Below, in pieces: positions 7,219 to 16,861 of a DNA stretch of 30,430 bases (position 1 is its first letter; each line of letters starts with the position of its first letter). A program made the position numbers and the translations under genes. The DNA comes from CAZDRI01 sp964508055 (GTDB lineage Bacteria; Pseudomonadota; Gammaproteobacteria; PS1; Pseudothioglobaceae): assembly GCA_964508055.1 (NCBI GenBank), contig CAZDRI010000021.1, forward strand, positions 1 to 30,430, read 5' to 3'. Below the pieces are notes generated by a model. The model was given only the letters and a program-made list of their open reading frames with translations. It searched no databases and was not told the DNA's origin.

Positions 7219-7704
7219 ATGGCACTGCTTCCAATTTTAAAATTTCCAGATAAAAGATTAAGAATTAAAGCTAAAAAAATTAAGACCTTTGATTATAATC
7301 TTAAAAAGCTTATTGATGATATGTTTGAAACTATGTATCACGCATCAGGCATTGGGCTTGCTGCAACTCAAGTAGATAGGCACATACAATTAATTGTAAT
7401 GAATGTAGATAAAGATAGAAAGCAGCCAATTTGTCTTATCAACCCTGAAATTATTGAAAAGTCAGGGGAAGAAGAGTCCGAAGAAGGTTGTTTGTCAGTC
7501 CCTAATTACTATGCTAATGTAAAAAGAGCTAGTGATATTAAGATAAAAGCCCTAGATAAAAACGCAAAAGAATTTATACTAAATGCTTCTGGGGTATTAG
7601 CTATTTGTATTCAACATGAAATAGACCATTTACAAGGGGTGTTATTTGTGGATTATCTTTCTAGGCTAAAGCGTGAGAGACTCAAAAAAAAATTTGCTCT
7701 TTAA
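7219..7704 (+). CDS. def: Peptide deformylase
   Basis: The enzyme removes the formyl group from new protein N termini in the cytoplasm using a bound metal. All three family motifs are present: GIGLAATQ (residues 44-51), EGCLS with ligand C91, and QHEIDHLQG with H133, E134 and H137. The 161 residues are about the usual length. It is not next to fmt here, as it is in many bacteria. Its stop codon directly abuts the dusB start (7705), so the two are probably co-transcribed and translationally coupled. Confidence 0.95.
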   Translation: MALLPILKFPDKRLRIKAKKIKTFDYNLKKLIDDMFETMYHASGIGLAATQVDRHIQLIVMNVDKDRKQPICLINPEIIEKSGEEESEEGCLSVPNYYANVKRASDIKIKALDKNAKEFILNASGVLAICIQHEIDHLQGVLFVDYLSRLKRERLKKKFAL

Positions 7705-8688
7705 ATGCTTGAAATTGGACCATATAAATTAAATTCAAAAGTCTTGTTAGCTCCAATGGCAGGAATAACAGACAAACCATTTAGAAAATTAGTCAAAAAT
7801 TTTGGTGCAGCACTAACTTTTTCTGAAATGGCTTTAATAAAAAATAATTTACTTAATTCTAATAAAAGTAAATTTAGATTAAACTTTAAAGATGAAGCTT
7901 CTCCTATAGTTGCACAAATAATAGGCACAAGTAGTGCAGAATTTATAAAATCTGCAAAATTTGCTGTTAACTTAGGGGCTGAAATTATTGATATAAATAT
8001 GGGTTGTCCTCAGAAAAAAGTATGTAATAAATACGCTGGTTCTGCTCTTTTAAAAAATGAAAAATTAGTTAATGAAATATTAACTAAAACAGTAAAAGCA
8101 GTAAAAGTTCCCATTACTTTGAAAATGCGCACAGGTTGGGATAATAAAAACAAAAATGCTGTAACCATTGCTAAAATAGCTGAGAATGCAGGTATAAAAA
8201 TGCTCACAATTCATGGACGAACTAGAGAAGATAAATTTAATGGAAATGCTGAATATAAAACAATTTACAAGGTAGTTAACAGTGTAAAAATACCTGTTAT
8301 TGCTAATGGAGATATAAACTCTCACACAAAAGCAAAATATGTTTTAGATGAAACTGGCGCTCATGGAGTAATGATTGGGAGAGCTGCAAGAGGTCAGCCT
8401 TGGATTATTAAATATATTGATTATTATTTAAAGACTAATAAAGAACCAGATTATTTAACATTAGAACAAAAAATTAAAATAATTTTAGCCCATTTAACAG
8501 ATATTTATAATTTTTATGGTGATTTTATTGGAACTTATTTAGCAAGAAAGCATATTTTTTGGTATGCTAACAACCTTACAAAAAGAAAATTATTAAAAGA
8601 ATTTTGGAATTCAATTAATAAAATAAAAAACAGCAAAATACAGTATCAATTAACAGAGGAATTTTTAATAAATTTATGCCACAAATAA
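7705..8688 (+). CDS. dusB: tRNA-dihydrouridine synthase DusB
   Basis: This FMN-dependent enzyme reduces uridine to dihydrouridine in tRNA. The 327-residue TIM barrel shows LLAPMAGITDKPFR at the N terminus, the catalytic-cysteine motif MGCPQKKV (C101), KMRTGW, HGRTR and the flavin-binding IANGDI and MIGRAARGQPWI motifs. It has the DusB-type length, and the next gene is fis, the dusB-fis arrangement classic for gammaproteobacteria. It overlaps fis by 13 bases. Confidence 0.93.
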   Translation: MLEIGPYKLNSKVLLAPMAGITDKPFRKLVKNFGAALTFSEMALIKNNLLNSNKSKFRLNFKDEASPIVAQIIGTSSAEFIKSAKFAVNLGAEIIDINMGCPQKKVCNKYAGSALLKNEKLVNEILTKTVKAVKVPITLKMRTGWDNKNKNAVTIAKIAENAGIKMLTIHGRTREDKFNGNAEYKTIYKVVNSVKIPVIANGDINSHTKAKYVLDETGAHGVMIGRAARGQPWIIKYIDYYLKTNKEPDYLTLEQKIKIILAHLTDIYNFYGDFIGTYLARKHIFWYANNLTKRKLLKEFWNSINKIKNSKIQYQLTEEFLINLCHK

Positions 8689-8906
8689 ATTCTAAGAAAT
8701 TTGTAGAAAAAAAATTAAAGTCTTATTTTAAGACTTTAAATGGAGAAGAATGTAGTGGTGTTCACAAGATGTTTATGGAAGACATTGAAAAATCACTTTT
8801 AGAATTTATCCTCAATCATACTAATAATAACCAAACTAAAGCCGCTAAAATATTAGGGATAAACCGCGCAACTTTAAGAAAAAAAATAAAAATTTATAAT
8901 ATTTGA
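8676..8906 (+). CDS. fis: DNA-binding protein Fis
   Basis: Fis is a nucleoid-associated DNA-bending dimer that activates rRNA promoters and shapes the chromosome. The C-terminal helix-turn-helix is well conserved: NQTKAAKILGINRATLRKKI (residues 53-72). The protein is 76 residues, about 20 shorter than E. coli Fis, having lost most of the flexible N-terminal part. It overlaps the end of dusB and is followed after 2 bases by purH. Confidence 0.93.
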   Translation: MPQINSKKFVEKKLKSYFKTLNGEECSGVHKMFMEDIEKSLLEFILNHTNNNQTKAAKILGINRATLRKKIKIYNI

Positions 8907-8908
8907 TT

Positions 8909-10447
8909 ATGGCTATATCTCGTGCTTTAATTAGCGTTTCAAATAAAGTTGGCATTGTTGAATTTGCAAAAAAACTCCATAAGCTAAATATTGAAATTAT
9001 CTCAACTGGTGGTAGTGCTAAATTATTACAAGATAATAAAATCCCTGTTGTAGAAATATCTAACTATACTGGCTTTCAAGAAATGATGGATGGTAGAGTA
9101 AAAACCCTACATCCTAAAATTCATGGTGGAATTTTAGCTAGAAGAGGTATTGATGATAAGGTGATGAATGAAAATAATATTCAGCCAATAGACTTAGTTA
9201 TAGTAAATTTATACCCTTTTCAAGAAACTGTTAGCAAAGTAAACTGCACTTTAGAAAATGCTATTGAAAATATAGATATTGGTGGTCCTACAATGTTAAG
9301 AGCTGCTGCAAAAAACTATCAAGATGTTACTGTTGTAATTGATAGTAATGATTATAAAAAAGTTTTAGCTGAAATAGAAAAAAATGGCTCCACTTCAAAA
9401 GATACTAGATTTTATTTAGCAAAAAAAGTATTTGAGCATACAGCTAAATATGATGGTGCAATTGCAAATTATTTAGGCAAAAACGAAGATGGGTTTGCAG
9501 ATACTATAAACTTACAACTTATAAAAAAACAAATTATGCGCTATGGTGAAAACCCTCATCAAAAAGCTGCATTTTATGTTGAGGATAATAAAAGTGTATC
9601 TATCGCACATTCAACTATAATCCAAGGCAAAGAATTATCTTTTAATAATATTAACGATGCTGATGCTGCGTTAGAGTGTGTAAGAAGTTTTGAAAAACCA
9701 GCCTGTGTAATTGTCAAACATGCTAATCCTTGTGGGGTAGCTGTAGCTGATGATATTTATAATGCATATCTTAACGCTTATGAAACAGACCCTATTTCAG
9801 CATTTGGGGGAATTATTGCATTTAATAAAAATCTTGATGCTAAAATTAGCAAAAAAATATTAACTAATCAATTTGTTGAAGTCATTATTGCGCCAAAGAT
9901 TGATGCTGCTGCAAAAAATATTTTAAAAGATAAAAAAAAAATTAGAGTCTTAGAATGTGGTAAATTAGAATACTCAAATAAAGAATTAGATTATAAAAGA
10001 GTTACTTCAGGTCTATTAGTTCAAGATAAAGACTTAAAATTAAGCAATAAAGATACCATACAATGTGTAACTAAAAATAAAGGCAGTAGGACTTTGATTG
10101 ATGATTTATTATTTGCTTTTATTGTTGTTAAATTTGTAAAATCTAATGCAATTGTCTATGCTAAAAATAATACCACGATTGGAATTGGAGCAGGGCAGAT
10201 GTCTAGAGTTTATGCAGCTAAAATTGCTCAAATAAAAGCAAAAAATGAAAATCTTATAATAAAAGATTGTGTTATGGCATCTGATGCCTTTTTTCCATTT
10301 AGAGATAGTATTGATGAGGCACATAAAGCTGGGGTTAAAGCCATAATCCAACCTGGTGGTTCAATTAATGATAAAGAAATTATTGCTGCTTGTGATGAAT
10401 ATAATATAGCTATGTTTTTTACTAATATTAGGCATTTTAAACATTAA
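8909..10447 (+). CDS. purH: Bifunctional purine biosynthesis protein PurH
   Basis: PurH carries out the last two steps of IMP synthesis: AICAR formyltransferase and IMP cyclohydrolase. The N-terminal MGS-like cyclohydrolase domain shows ALISVSNKVGIVEFA, STGGSAK and GRVKTLHPKIHGG. The C-terminal transformylase domain shows RYGENPHQKA, VKHANPCGVA, SAFGGIIAFN and ASDAFFPFRD. I use the ATG at 8909 (MAISRALISV, 512 residues). A TTG six bases upstream overlaps the fis stop and would add only LI. The region before it shows no clear ribosome-binding site. Confidence 0.95.
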   Translation: MAISRALISVSNKVGIVEFAKKLHKLNIEIISTGGSAKLLQDNKIPVVEISNYTGFQEMMDGRVKTLHPKIHGGILARRGIDDKVMNENNIQPIDLVIVNLYPFQETVSKVNCTLENAIENIDIGGPTMLRAAAKNYQDVTVVIDSNDYKKVLAEIEKNGSTSKDTRFYLAKKVFEHTAKYDGAIANYLGKNEDGFADTINLQLIKKQIMRYGENPHQKAAFYVEDNKSVSIAHSTIIQGKELSFNNINDADAALECVRSFEKPACVIVKHANPCGVAVADDIYNAYLNAYETDPISAFGGIIAFNKNLDAKISKKILTNQFVEVIIAPKIDAAAKNILKDKKKIRVLECGKLEYSNKELDYKRVTSGLLVQDKDLKLSNKDTIQCVTKNKGSRTLIDDLLFAFIVVKFVKSNAIVYAKNNTTIGIGAGQMSRVYAAKIAQIKAKNENLIIKDCVMASDAFFPFRDSIDEAHKAGVKAIIQPGGSINDKEIIAACDEYNIAMFFTNIRHFKH

Positions 10448-10457
10448 TAATAATTTT

Positions 10458-11207
10458 ATGATTTTAGTAATATCTCCATCTAAAACTCAAAACTTTGATA
10501 ATTCTAATTTTAAAAAATACTCTTTAGCGGATAATTTAGATAAAACTAAAGAGTTATTGAATATTCTTAAAAAATTATCAGCTAATGACATTGCTAAACT
10601 TATGAATGTTAGTGATAAACTAGCTTTATTAAATTATGAAAGATACCAAAAATTTACTAAAAATTTTGATTTAAACAATTCTAAACAGGCTTTATTTGCC
10701 TTTAAAGGTGATGTTTATAGTGGAATAGATATTGATAGCTATACAGAAGATGATTTTGAATTTGCTCAAAATAATATAAGAATATTATCAGGTTTGTATG
10801 GTGTGCTAAGACCTCTTGATTTAATACAAGCCTATCGCTTAGAAATGGGCACTAAACTTAAAAACAAAGTTGGTGATAATCTTTATAAATTCTGGGGGAA
10901 TAATATCAGTAAAACTATAAATAAGTATGAAACTGATACTTTAATAAACTTAGCATCTGCTGAGTATTTTAAAGCTATAGATAAAGAATCTTTAAATGCC
11001 GACATAATAAATATATCTTTTAAAGAAAATAAAAATGGAAAATATAAGACAATTGGCATATACGCTAAAAAAGCTCGTGGGTTGATGGTAGATTTTGTTA
11101 TTAAAAATAAAATTACTAACTCAGATAAACTTAAAACATTTGCTAATGCTAATTATAAATTTAGCTCTGATATGTCAAATACTAATAATTTAGTATTTAT
11201 AAGATAA
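10458..11207 (+). CDS. yaaA: Peroxide stress protein YaaA (DUF328)
   Basis: YaaA-family proteins limit free iron and DNA damage during peroxide stress in E. coli. The 249-residue product opens with the family signature ILVISPSKTQNFD and contains FKGDVYSGID, LSGLYGVLRPLDLIQAYRLEMG, NLASAEYFKA and KKARGLMVDF. Length is normal. It begins 10 bases after purH and probably belongs to the same transcript. Confidence 0.92.
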   Translation: MILVISPSKTQNFDNSNFKKYSLADNLDKTKELLNILKKLSANDIAKLMNVSDKLALLNYERYQKFTKNFDLNNSKQALFAFKGDVYSGIDIDSYTEDDFEFAQNNIRILSGLYGVLRPLDLIQAYRLEMGTKLKNKVGDNLYKFWGNNISKTINKYETDTLINLASAEYFKAIDKESLNADIINISFKENKNGKYKTIGIYAKKARGLMVDFVIKNKITNSDKLKTFANANYKFSSDMSNTNNLVFIR

Positions 11208-11216
11208 ACTATCAAA

Positions 11217-12233
11217 ATGAATATCCTCCATTTATTATCACAAACACATCTTACAGGTTCTGAGGTATTTGCTAATAGTTTGATAGATAAACAAATAGTT
11301 GATAATAATTGCTTTATTATTTCAGATACTATAAATATTGAAACTAAAGCAGAATATCATGCTATGCAAATACATAATAGAAGTATATTCAGTCGCATAC
11401 ATAATTTAATAAAACTTTTTATTTTTTGCAAGAAAAAAAATATTGATTTAATCCACACTCACTCAAGAGCTGCAAGTTGGCTGGCATATTTTGTAACTAA
11501 ATGGCTAAAAATAGCTTATGTATCAACTGTTCATGGTGTGCAAGGCATACATTTTTCATCAAAAAGAAAAAACATATACGGCAAAAATATTACTGTAGTC
11601 TGTGAATTTCTTAAAGACCATTTAATAAATGATTTAAATATTAATAGTGAGTACATTAGCGTTATTCGTAATGGGCTAAAAATAGAGGTTAAAAATACTA
11701 CAAAACCAAAAAATAAAAAAATAGTTTGGATAGGAAGACTAACAGGTCCTAAGGGTGAATTAGCTAAACTTTTAGTTCAAAAAGTATTTAGTTATTTAGA
11801 AGATATAGAATTTGATTTAATTGGTGGTCCAAATGAATTATTATCTGAATTTAAAAGTATTGCTCCAAATAATTGTCATTTTTTAGGGCAAATTGATAAT
11901 GCTGTAGAAAAAATAGCTGGGTATGATATTGTTTTTGGTTCTGGTAGAGTTGCCTTAGAAGCTATGGCTAATAATAAACCTATTTTTGCTATTGGAGAAG
12001 CTGAGTCTATTGGTTTTATAAATGAGTTAACAATTTATAAAGCAAAATATTCCAATTTTGGTGATTGTGGCACAAGAAGTTCTAAGGACTTTGATTTTAA
12101 GTTAATTTATGCCCAATTAATTAAATATCTAAGCATTAATAATAAAGAACAATTTGATGATTATTTATTAGAATATAATTTAGATACTATAAGTGAAAAA
12201 ATCATGAATGTTTATAAAAAAGCACAATGCTAA
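11217..12233 (+). CDS. Glycosyltransferase, GT4 type
   Basis: This is a GT-B-fold retaining glycosyltransferase that probably adds a sugar to an envelope glycan in the cytoplasm; its donor and acceptor are unknown. The N-terminal half has LSQTHLTGSEVFANSL and HTHSRAASWLA with TVHGVQG. The C-terminal half has the nucleotide-sugar domain with VWIGRLTGPKGEL (near residue 170) and FGSGRVALEAMANNKPIFAIGE (near residue 238). It starts 9 bases after yaaA and overlaps comF by 7 bases. Confidence 0.85.
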   Translation: MNILHLLSQTHLTGSEVFANSLIDKQIVDNNCFIISDTINIETKAEYHAMQIHNRSIFSRIHNLIKLFIFCKKKNIDLIHTHSRAASWLAYFVTKWLKIAYVSTVHGVQGIHFSSKRKNIYGKNITVVCEFLKDHLINDLNINSEYISVIRNGLKIEVKNTTKPKNKKIVWIGRLTGPKGELAKLLVQKVFSYLEDIEFDLIGGPNELLSEFKSIAPNNCHFLGQIDNAVEKIAGYDIVFGSGRVALEAMANNKPIFAIGEAESIGFINELTIYKAKYSNFGDCGTRSSKDFDFKLIYAQLIKYLSINNKEQFDDYLLEYNLDTISEKIMNVYKKAQC

Positions 12234-12892
12234 AACAATCATGTTTTTTATGTAATATTGCAAGCTCTGAAATTATATGTGATAAGTGTCAAAAATACTT
12301 TATTACTAACTCCAATAGATGTGTATCTTGTGCAAAAATCATACATAATGATTTAAGTTACTGTCCTCAGTGTTTGCAAAAATCTCCAATATTTGCTAAT
12401 GCTTATGCTATTTATAACTATGAAGGTGTAATATCCCGCCTAATACAAGAATTTAAATACAATGAAAAGCTTTTTTTAGCTAAGTTTTTTGCTGATAAAT
12501 TAAATGATGCTTTTAATATCATCTATAAAAATAATAAGCCAGATTTAATAATACCTATGCCTATACATAAAAAACGCATAAAAGAAAGAGGTTTTAATCA
12601 AGCGGTTGAAATATTAGCAAAAATAAAAAAACACTATTCAAATATTGATATATCTTCATGTATTCGTATAAAGCACACTCCTCCATTAGTTAGAATGGAT
12701 TTAAAAGAACGCAGGAAAAATATAAAAAATTCTTTTAAAGTAATAAAAACTATAAATGCTAATCATGTATTGTTAGTAGATGATGTAATGACTACAGGAG
12801 TTAGTTTTTCAGAGTTAGCAAAAACAATCAAAAAGCATAATAAAAATATCAAAAAAATTGATGTTTTATGTTTGGCAAGAGCTGTTAGTTAA
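12227..12892 (+). CDS. comF: ComF/GntX-type phosphoribosyltransferase-fold protein
   Basis: The 221-residue protein has an N-terminal zinc region with four Cys pairs (C6/C9, C18/C21, C32/C35, C46/C49) and a C-terminal PRTase domain with the PRPP loop VLLVDDVMTTG (about residues 181-191). PMPIHKKRIKERGFNQA is the typical ComF stretch. Family members are needed for DNA uptake in competent bacteria. No other competence gene is near, so the role is inferred from the family. Its end overlaps the convergent gene at 12885 by 8 bases. Confidence 0.88.
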   Translation: MLKQSCFLCNIASSEIICDKCQKYFITNSNRCVSCAKIIHNDLSYCPQCLQKSPIFANAYAIYNYEGVISRLIQEFKYNEKLFLAKFFADKLNDAFNIIYKNNKPDLIIPMPIHKKRIKERGFNQAVEILAKIKKHYSNIDISSCIRIKHTPPLVRMDLKERRKNIKNSFKVIKTINANHVLLVDDVMTTGVSFSELAKTIKKHNKNIKKIDVLCLARAVS

Positions 12893-13577
12893 ATAAAAGA
12901 CTTAAGCCCCACACCATAGGAAATAAAATGAGTTGATGTGTTAGATATACAAATAGTGCATGTCTGCCAAAGAATCTTATAAATTTAAGCGAATCATTTA
13001 CTTTAAATAATTTTTTATAATATGGATAATGACCTAAAAAAATGCCTATGAACATAGCTGCTGCCCATGGGAAAAGCGGATAAAAATCTAAAGTATAGTC
13101 AGGTAAATAGTTAGCAAAAATATTATTTAAAAAAGCTAGGCTTAAGTAATTATTTAAGTCTAATAACAAAATTATTACTGCTATTAAAAGTGATAATTTA
13201 GGTAGTCTTACAAAAAATATAGCAATTACTGTTAAAACCCAAATAAGATGTAAAATACCAAAATAAATCCAAGCTGTAGGAAATACAATATAAGTCCCAA
13301 TTGAGACAGTAATAGCCGCTCCAGCTAGATAAAGTAAGCGTTTTAAGAATTTTGCTATTAATATTTGTTTTTGATAGCTAATAACTAAACTTATCCCAAC
13401 TGCTATTAAAAATAAATTAACAATTAAATAACGCCATATAAGATAAGGTATATCAGAAAATAGTTTTATATCAATTAAAGCAAAGAAGTTTAAATCATAA
13501 ACAAAATGAAAAACTATCATCATCAAAACAGCTACACCACGAATAATATCTAAGTGTAAATCTCGTTTAGTTTTCAT
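12885..13577 (-). CDS. DUF1624/heparan-alpha-glucosaminide N-acetyltransferase-like membrane protein
   Basis: This 230-residue inner-membrane protein has about seven hydrophobic segments (roughly residues 11-28, 44-66, 79-100, 104-123, 127-142, 166-184 and 206-228). The N terminus LDIIRGVAVLMMIVFHFVYDLNFF and the C-terminal FGRHALFVYLTHQ match the DUF1624 family, related to enzymes that acetylate sugars across membranes. The substrate is unknown. Given the neighbouring surface-sugar genes, acetylation of an envelope glycan is a possibility. It converges on comF with an 8-base overlap and no hairpin terminator. Confidence 0.8.
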   Translation of the reverse strand: MKTKRDLHLDIIRGVAVLMMIVFHFVYDLNFFALIDIKLFSDIPYLIWRYLIVNLFLIAVGISLVISYQKQILIAKFLKRLLYLAGAAITVSIGTYIVFPTAWIYFGILHLIWVLTVIAIFFVRLPKLSLLIAVIILLLDLNNYLSLAFLNNIFANYLPDYTLDFYPLFPWAAAMFIGIFLGHYPYYKKLFKVNDSLKFIRFFGRHALFVYLTHQLILFPMVWGLSLLFN

Positions 13578-13611
13578 TGCTATTAATTATAAAATAATGC
13601 AAGTTATCAAT

Positions 13612-14313
13612 TTAAATACATTTGTTTTTACAAAATGCGATGCTATCCAAGCCACTCTCAAAAATAACATACTTATTACTTTTTAGAATCTTTATTAACT
13701 GATGTTGCTCTTTAGCATCTAAATTAGCATGCTCATACTTTATTATTGTTGGTCTTATAATGTCAAAATTTATCATTTTTATAATTTCAGCATCATAACC
13801 TTCTGCATCTATTTGCAAAAGATTAATATTAGATATGTTGTATTTTTTTATTAAATCCATTAAGTTAACACACTCAACTTTTTCAGAAATCATGCAACTA
13901 TCTGATATATTTGATTTTTCATGATGCTTTATATCAAAAGAACCTATGCCTTCTGCATATTCTGGTAGAAGTTTTAGCTTAGTAGGGTCAACATAATACA
14001 AGTTTGCCTTTTTCTTATCTTTGTGTATAGCTATTCTTATTGGCTTTATATCAGGATATTTTTGATAATTATCTTTAAGTTTTTTAAAATAAAAACTTAT
14101 AGGCTCTATAACTATTCCACTACATCTTCTAGAGGTAACAAACTCGTATAAATTATCAAATTTAACACCATCATTAGCTCCAACTTGGACAAAAAAGAAA
14201 GACTCACATTTATTATATTCATTAATAAGAAGCTCTTTAAATCTATCTTTTTTTATAATTTTGTAACCTCTAGGTTCCAAAATTTTATTTAATTTTCTTC
14301 TTAGTGATGACAT
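13612..14313 (-). CDS. FkbM-family methyltransferase
   Basis: A SAM-dependent O-methyltransferase of the FkbM family, common in glycan and lipid modification loci. The 233-residue protein shows motif I as FFFVQVGANDGVKFDNLY (residues 39-56), then GIVIEPISFYFKKLK and INLLQIDAEGYDAEIIK. The N-terminal 35 residues are basic and may be an additional helix. It lies 63 bases after the SDR gene with its own candidate -10 box, so it may be transcribed separately. Methylation of the locus's sugar product is inferred only from position. Confidence 0.85.
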   Translation of the reverse strand: MSSLRRKLNKILEPRGYKIIKKDRFKELLINEYNKCESFFFVQVGANDGVKFDNLYEFVTSRRCSGIVIEPISFYFKKLKDNYQKYPDIKPIRIAIHKDKKKANLYYVDPTKLKLLPEYAEGIGSFDIKHHEKSNISDSCMISEKVECVNLMDLIKKYNISNINLLQIDAEGYDAEIIKMINFDIIRPTIIKYEHANLDAKEQHQLIKILKSNKYVIFESGLDSIAFCKNKCI

Positions 14314-14348
14314 TATTACCTATTTAATATTATTTATCTTGAATTTAC

Positions 14349-14354
14349 ATTATA
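14349..14354 (-). promoter_or_regulatory. Candidate -10 box before the FkbM methyltransferase
   Basis: TATAAT on the minus strand lies 35 bases upstream of the FkbM start in a 63-base gap, with no convincing -35 box. It is a weak candidate for an internal promoter. Confidence 0.25.
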
Positions 14355-14376
14355 AATGAAAAAAAACATTAAATCA

Positions 14377-15204
14377 TTACCAAGAAGTTCTGCCACCGTC
14401 AACAGCTATAACAGCACCATTTAGATAAGAGGATGCATCACTTAACATCCATAATAATGCAGTTTGATATTCACCTGCTTTTGCAAGTCGTCCCAAAGGT
14501 ATTCTATGAGACACTTCTTTTAAAAAGTCCTTTGGTTGTCCGTTTTCTACCCCTCCTGGACATATTGCATTACAACGGACATTTTTATCTGCCCAGTATG
14601 TGGCTAAGTAACGAGTAAGACCTATTAAACCTGTTTTTATTACAGAATAAGTTACTGGTTTTACTGCTTGAAATTCCTTTGCCACACCTTCTTTTGCATA
14701 AAGTCGTTGGTCTGGAGCAATTAAGCCTAAATCAGATGAAATATTTATAATAGAACCACCTTTAGGGTTTTTAGATAATTGAAATCCATAATACTTTGCA
14801 CACAAATAAGCACCAGTTAAACCAACAGCTATATCTTGATTCCAAACATCAATTGGAAAATTTTCTAATCTGGAAAAGTTCTTATCATTACTATCTTCAA
14901 CTTTAGGATTATTAGCTGCATTATTAATAAGTCCATCAATTTTTCCAAATTTATCAACTAATAAATTTGCATTTTGTTTAATCTTAGCCTCATCAGTAAT
15001 ATCTACTACAAAACCTAAAGCTCCTACATCATATTTTTTATTTAATTTTTTAGATAATTTATTTAATTTTTCTTTTTCTAAGTCAAGTAGAATTGGAACT
15101 CCACCATAAGCAGCAATAGCTTCAGCATGTTTTTCGCCTAAAAGACCTGTTGCTCCAGTGATAACAATAATTTTATTATCTAAATTAAATAAATTTTTCA
15201 TCAT
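14377..15204 (-). CDS. SDR oxidoreductase, PtmA-like
   Basis: This NAD(P)-dependent short-chain dehydrogenase has 275 residues (274 from the second Met). It has the Rossmann motif TGATGLLGEKHAEAI (residues 17-31), LINNAANNP, SDLG and the active-site YSVIK followed by the C-terminal ICPGGVENGQ and NGAVIAVDGGRTSW. The GLLG variant and overall pattern resemble PtmA, found in nonulosonate and flagellin-glycan loci of Campylobacter. The ATG at 15204 shares its A with the preceding gene's stop (TAATG), which shows tight coupling. The likely role is oxidation of a sugar hydroxyl; the substrate is not known. Confidence 0.87.
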   Translation of the reverse strand: MMKNLFNLDNKIIVITGATGLLGEKHAEAIAAYGGVPILLDLEKEKLNKLSKKLNKKYDVGALGFVVDITDEAKIKQNANLLVDKFGKIDGLINNAANNPKVEDSNDKNFSRLENFPIDVWNQDIAVGLTGAYLCAKYYGFQLSKNPKGGSIINISSDLGLIAPDQRLYAKEGVAKEFQAVKPVTYSVIKTGLIGLTRYLATYWADKNVRCNAICPGGVENGQPKDFLKEVSHRIPLGRLAKAGEYQTALLWMLSDASSYLNGAVIAVDGGRTSW

Positions 15205-15977
15205 TAAAATACACTTACAGTTTGTCCACCATCTATTATTAAATTTGCTCCTGTAATAAATTTTGCCTTATCAGAGCATAAAAAAACTGTTGCATTGGCT
15301 ATTTCTTTAGGTGTGGCAAATCTTTTCATTGGCACAGTTGAATTAATAATTTCTTTAACTTTCTTTTCGTCTTGTTGTGTTTTTTTATCCCAAGAGCCGC
15401 CTTTAAAAAAAACATTACCAGGAGATATAACATTTACTCTTATATCAGGAGCTACTTTTCTTGCTATATTTTTTGCAAGGGCGATAACTGCTGCTTTTGC
15501 AGTAGAATAATCTGTTGGAGCTCCAAATGCTTCCATACCAGCAATAGATGAAATAAATAATAAACACCCTTTTGATTTTTTTAGCATTGGTAAAAATTCT
15601 CTAGCAGTGTATAAAGCAGATTTAAAATTATTATCCCAAGTTCTTTGCCATTGTTTTTCATTTGGTAATGCGTCTGACACACTGCGCCCATCGCCAACAT
15701 TAGCAATAATAACATCCAAACCTTTGTATTCTTTATCAATAATATTTTTTAGCTCAATAATAGAATTTCTATCTGTGCAATCACATTTATAAGCTGATAC
15801 TAAATTTTCACCATATTTGCTTTGTAATTCTTTTTCGGTGCTATATAACTTTTTTGAACCCCTAGAAACTATAATAGTTTTTGCTTTTTCTTTAAGAAAA
15901 GCTTTTGCAATTGCAGCACCAATACCTTTAGATGCTCCTGTTATTAAGACTTTTTTGTTATCTAATTTTAATTTCAT
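15204..15977 (-). CDS. SDR oxidoreductase, second copy type
   Basis: A 257-residue classical SDR. It shows TGASKGIGAAIAKAF (residues 14-28), a nucleotide-binding region followed by IANVGDGRS, the Ser in FISSIAG and the active-site YSTAK. The end has TGANLIIDGGQTVSVF. It is clearly different in sequence from the SDR downstream of it, so the two probably act on different steps or substrates. It is coupled to the methyltransferase upstream by a TAATG-type one-base overlap. A sugar keto/hydroxy conversion is inferred from context. Confidence 0.87.
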   Translation of the reverse strand: MKLKLDNKKVLITGASKGIGAAIAKAFLKEKAKTIIVSRGSKKLYSTEKELQSKYGENLVSAYKCDCTDRNSIIELKNIIDKEYKGLDVIIANVGDGRSVSDALPNEKQWQRTWDNNFKSALYTAREFLPMLKKSKGCLLFISSIAGMEAFGAPTDYSTAKAAVIALAKNIARKVAPDIRVNVISPGNVFFKGGSWDKKTQQDEKKVKEIINSTVPMKRFATPKEIANATVFLCSDKAKFITGANLIIDGGQTVSVF

Positions 15978-16861
15978 TACTTACTTATTTCCGCACAAAC
16001 TAAATCAGCTAAACCTTCTTCTTCTAAAAAATTAATCCAATTATTATTTATTTCTTTATTAAATAAATTTATTTTGCCATTACCAGTAGGCTTATTGTCT
16101 CTCAACCAAACTATAGTATTGGATAAATCAAAATTATGCCTAAAAGAAGTTTTTATATTTGAAAATCCTGCTTTTTCTGTAATTTTCTTTAAAGTTATCG
16201 CATCAAAATACCATAAATGAGCAGTTCTATAAAAAAACTTGTCAAAAGAACTAACACCTAACTTCATTAAAATATCATCTAAATTATCAGTTTCTATATA
16301 CATTTTTCCACCTTTTTTTAGCATACTAAAAGCATCTTTAAGATATTCACTAGGGTCTTCTACATGCTCTAAAACTCCAAAAGATACAATAGTATCAATC
16401 TTGTTTTTATATTCTAATTTTGCCTTTTTGCTACTTGGGAATACTATGTGACATCTGTTTTTTAACGATTTATGATAACCAGCATAAGGTTCAATACCTA
16501 TAGTTTTATCTGCTAAACCTTTAATTAAATCAAGAAATGCACCACCTCCACAGCCATAATCTAAAACAATTTTATTTCTAAAAGAATTAACACCAATTTT
16601 TGCTAATCTAGGTGGCTGTTCATTATCATGCATTTGTATATATTCATTTGCTTTTGTAGTATTATTATAAGAACTTCTATATTCATCAGACTGATAATAT
16701 TCAATGTTTAAAGGATTTTCTAATAATCTAACTAACCCACAACTGCTACATTTAACTACCTTATGTCTAATTTTAGTTTTAGTGCCAGTAATACCATTAC
16801 GAATAGCATTATCGTAAATAATTTCATATTCTTTATTGTTACATAAATTACATTTAATCAT
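15977..16861 (-). CDS. SAM-dependent methyltransferase with N-terminal zinc-binding motif
   Basis: The 294-residue protein has two Cys pairs near the N terminus (C4/C7 and C38/C41, the second as KCSSCGLV), an arrangement seen in sugar C- and O-methyltransferases. It then has a class I SAM fold with VLDYGCGGGAFLDLI, IGIEPY, VSFGVLEHVEDPSEYL and LKKGGKMYIETDN. The product may be a methylated sugar intermediate or a methylated terminal sugar. It overlaps the VOC gene by 4 bases (ATGA). Confidence 0.85.
   Translation of the reverse strand: MIKCNLCNNKEYEIIYDNAIRNGITGTKTKIRHKVVKCSSCGLVRLLENPLNIEYYQSDEYRSSYNNTTKANEYIQMHDNEQPPRLAKIGVNSFRNKIVLDYGCGGGAFLDLIKGLADKTIGIEPYAGYHKSLKNRCHIVFPSSKKAKLEYKNKIDTIVSFGVLEHVEDPSEYLKDAFSMLKKGGKMYIETDNLDDILMKLGVSSFDKFFYRTAHLWYFDAITLKKITEKAGFSNIKTSFRHNFDLSNTIVWLRDNKPTGNGKINLFNKEINNNWINFLEEEGLADLVCAEISK

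Noticed and set aside
8903..8908. TTG start for purH
   Set aside because: It overlaps the fis stop and adds only two residues; the ATG at 8909 is the better choice.
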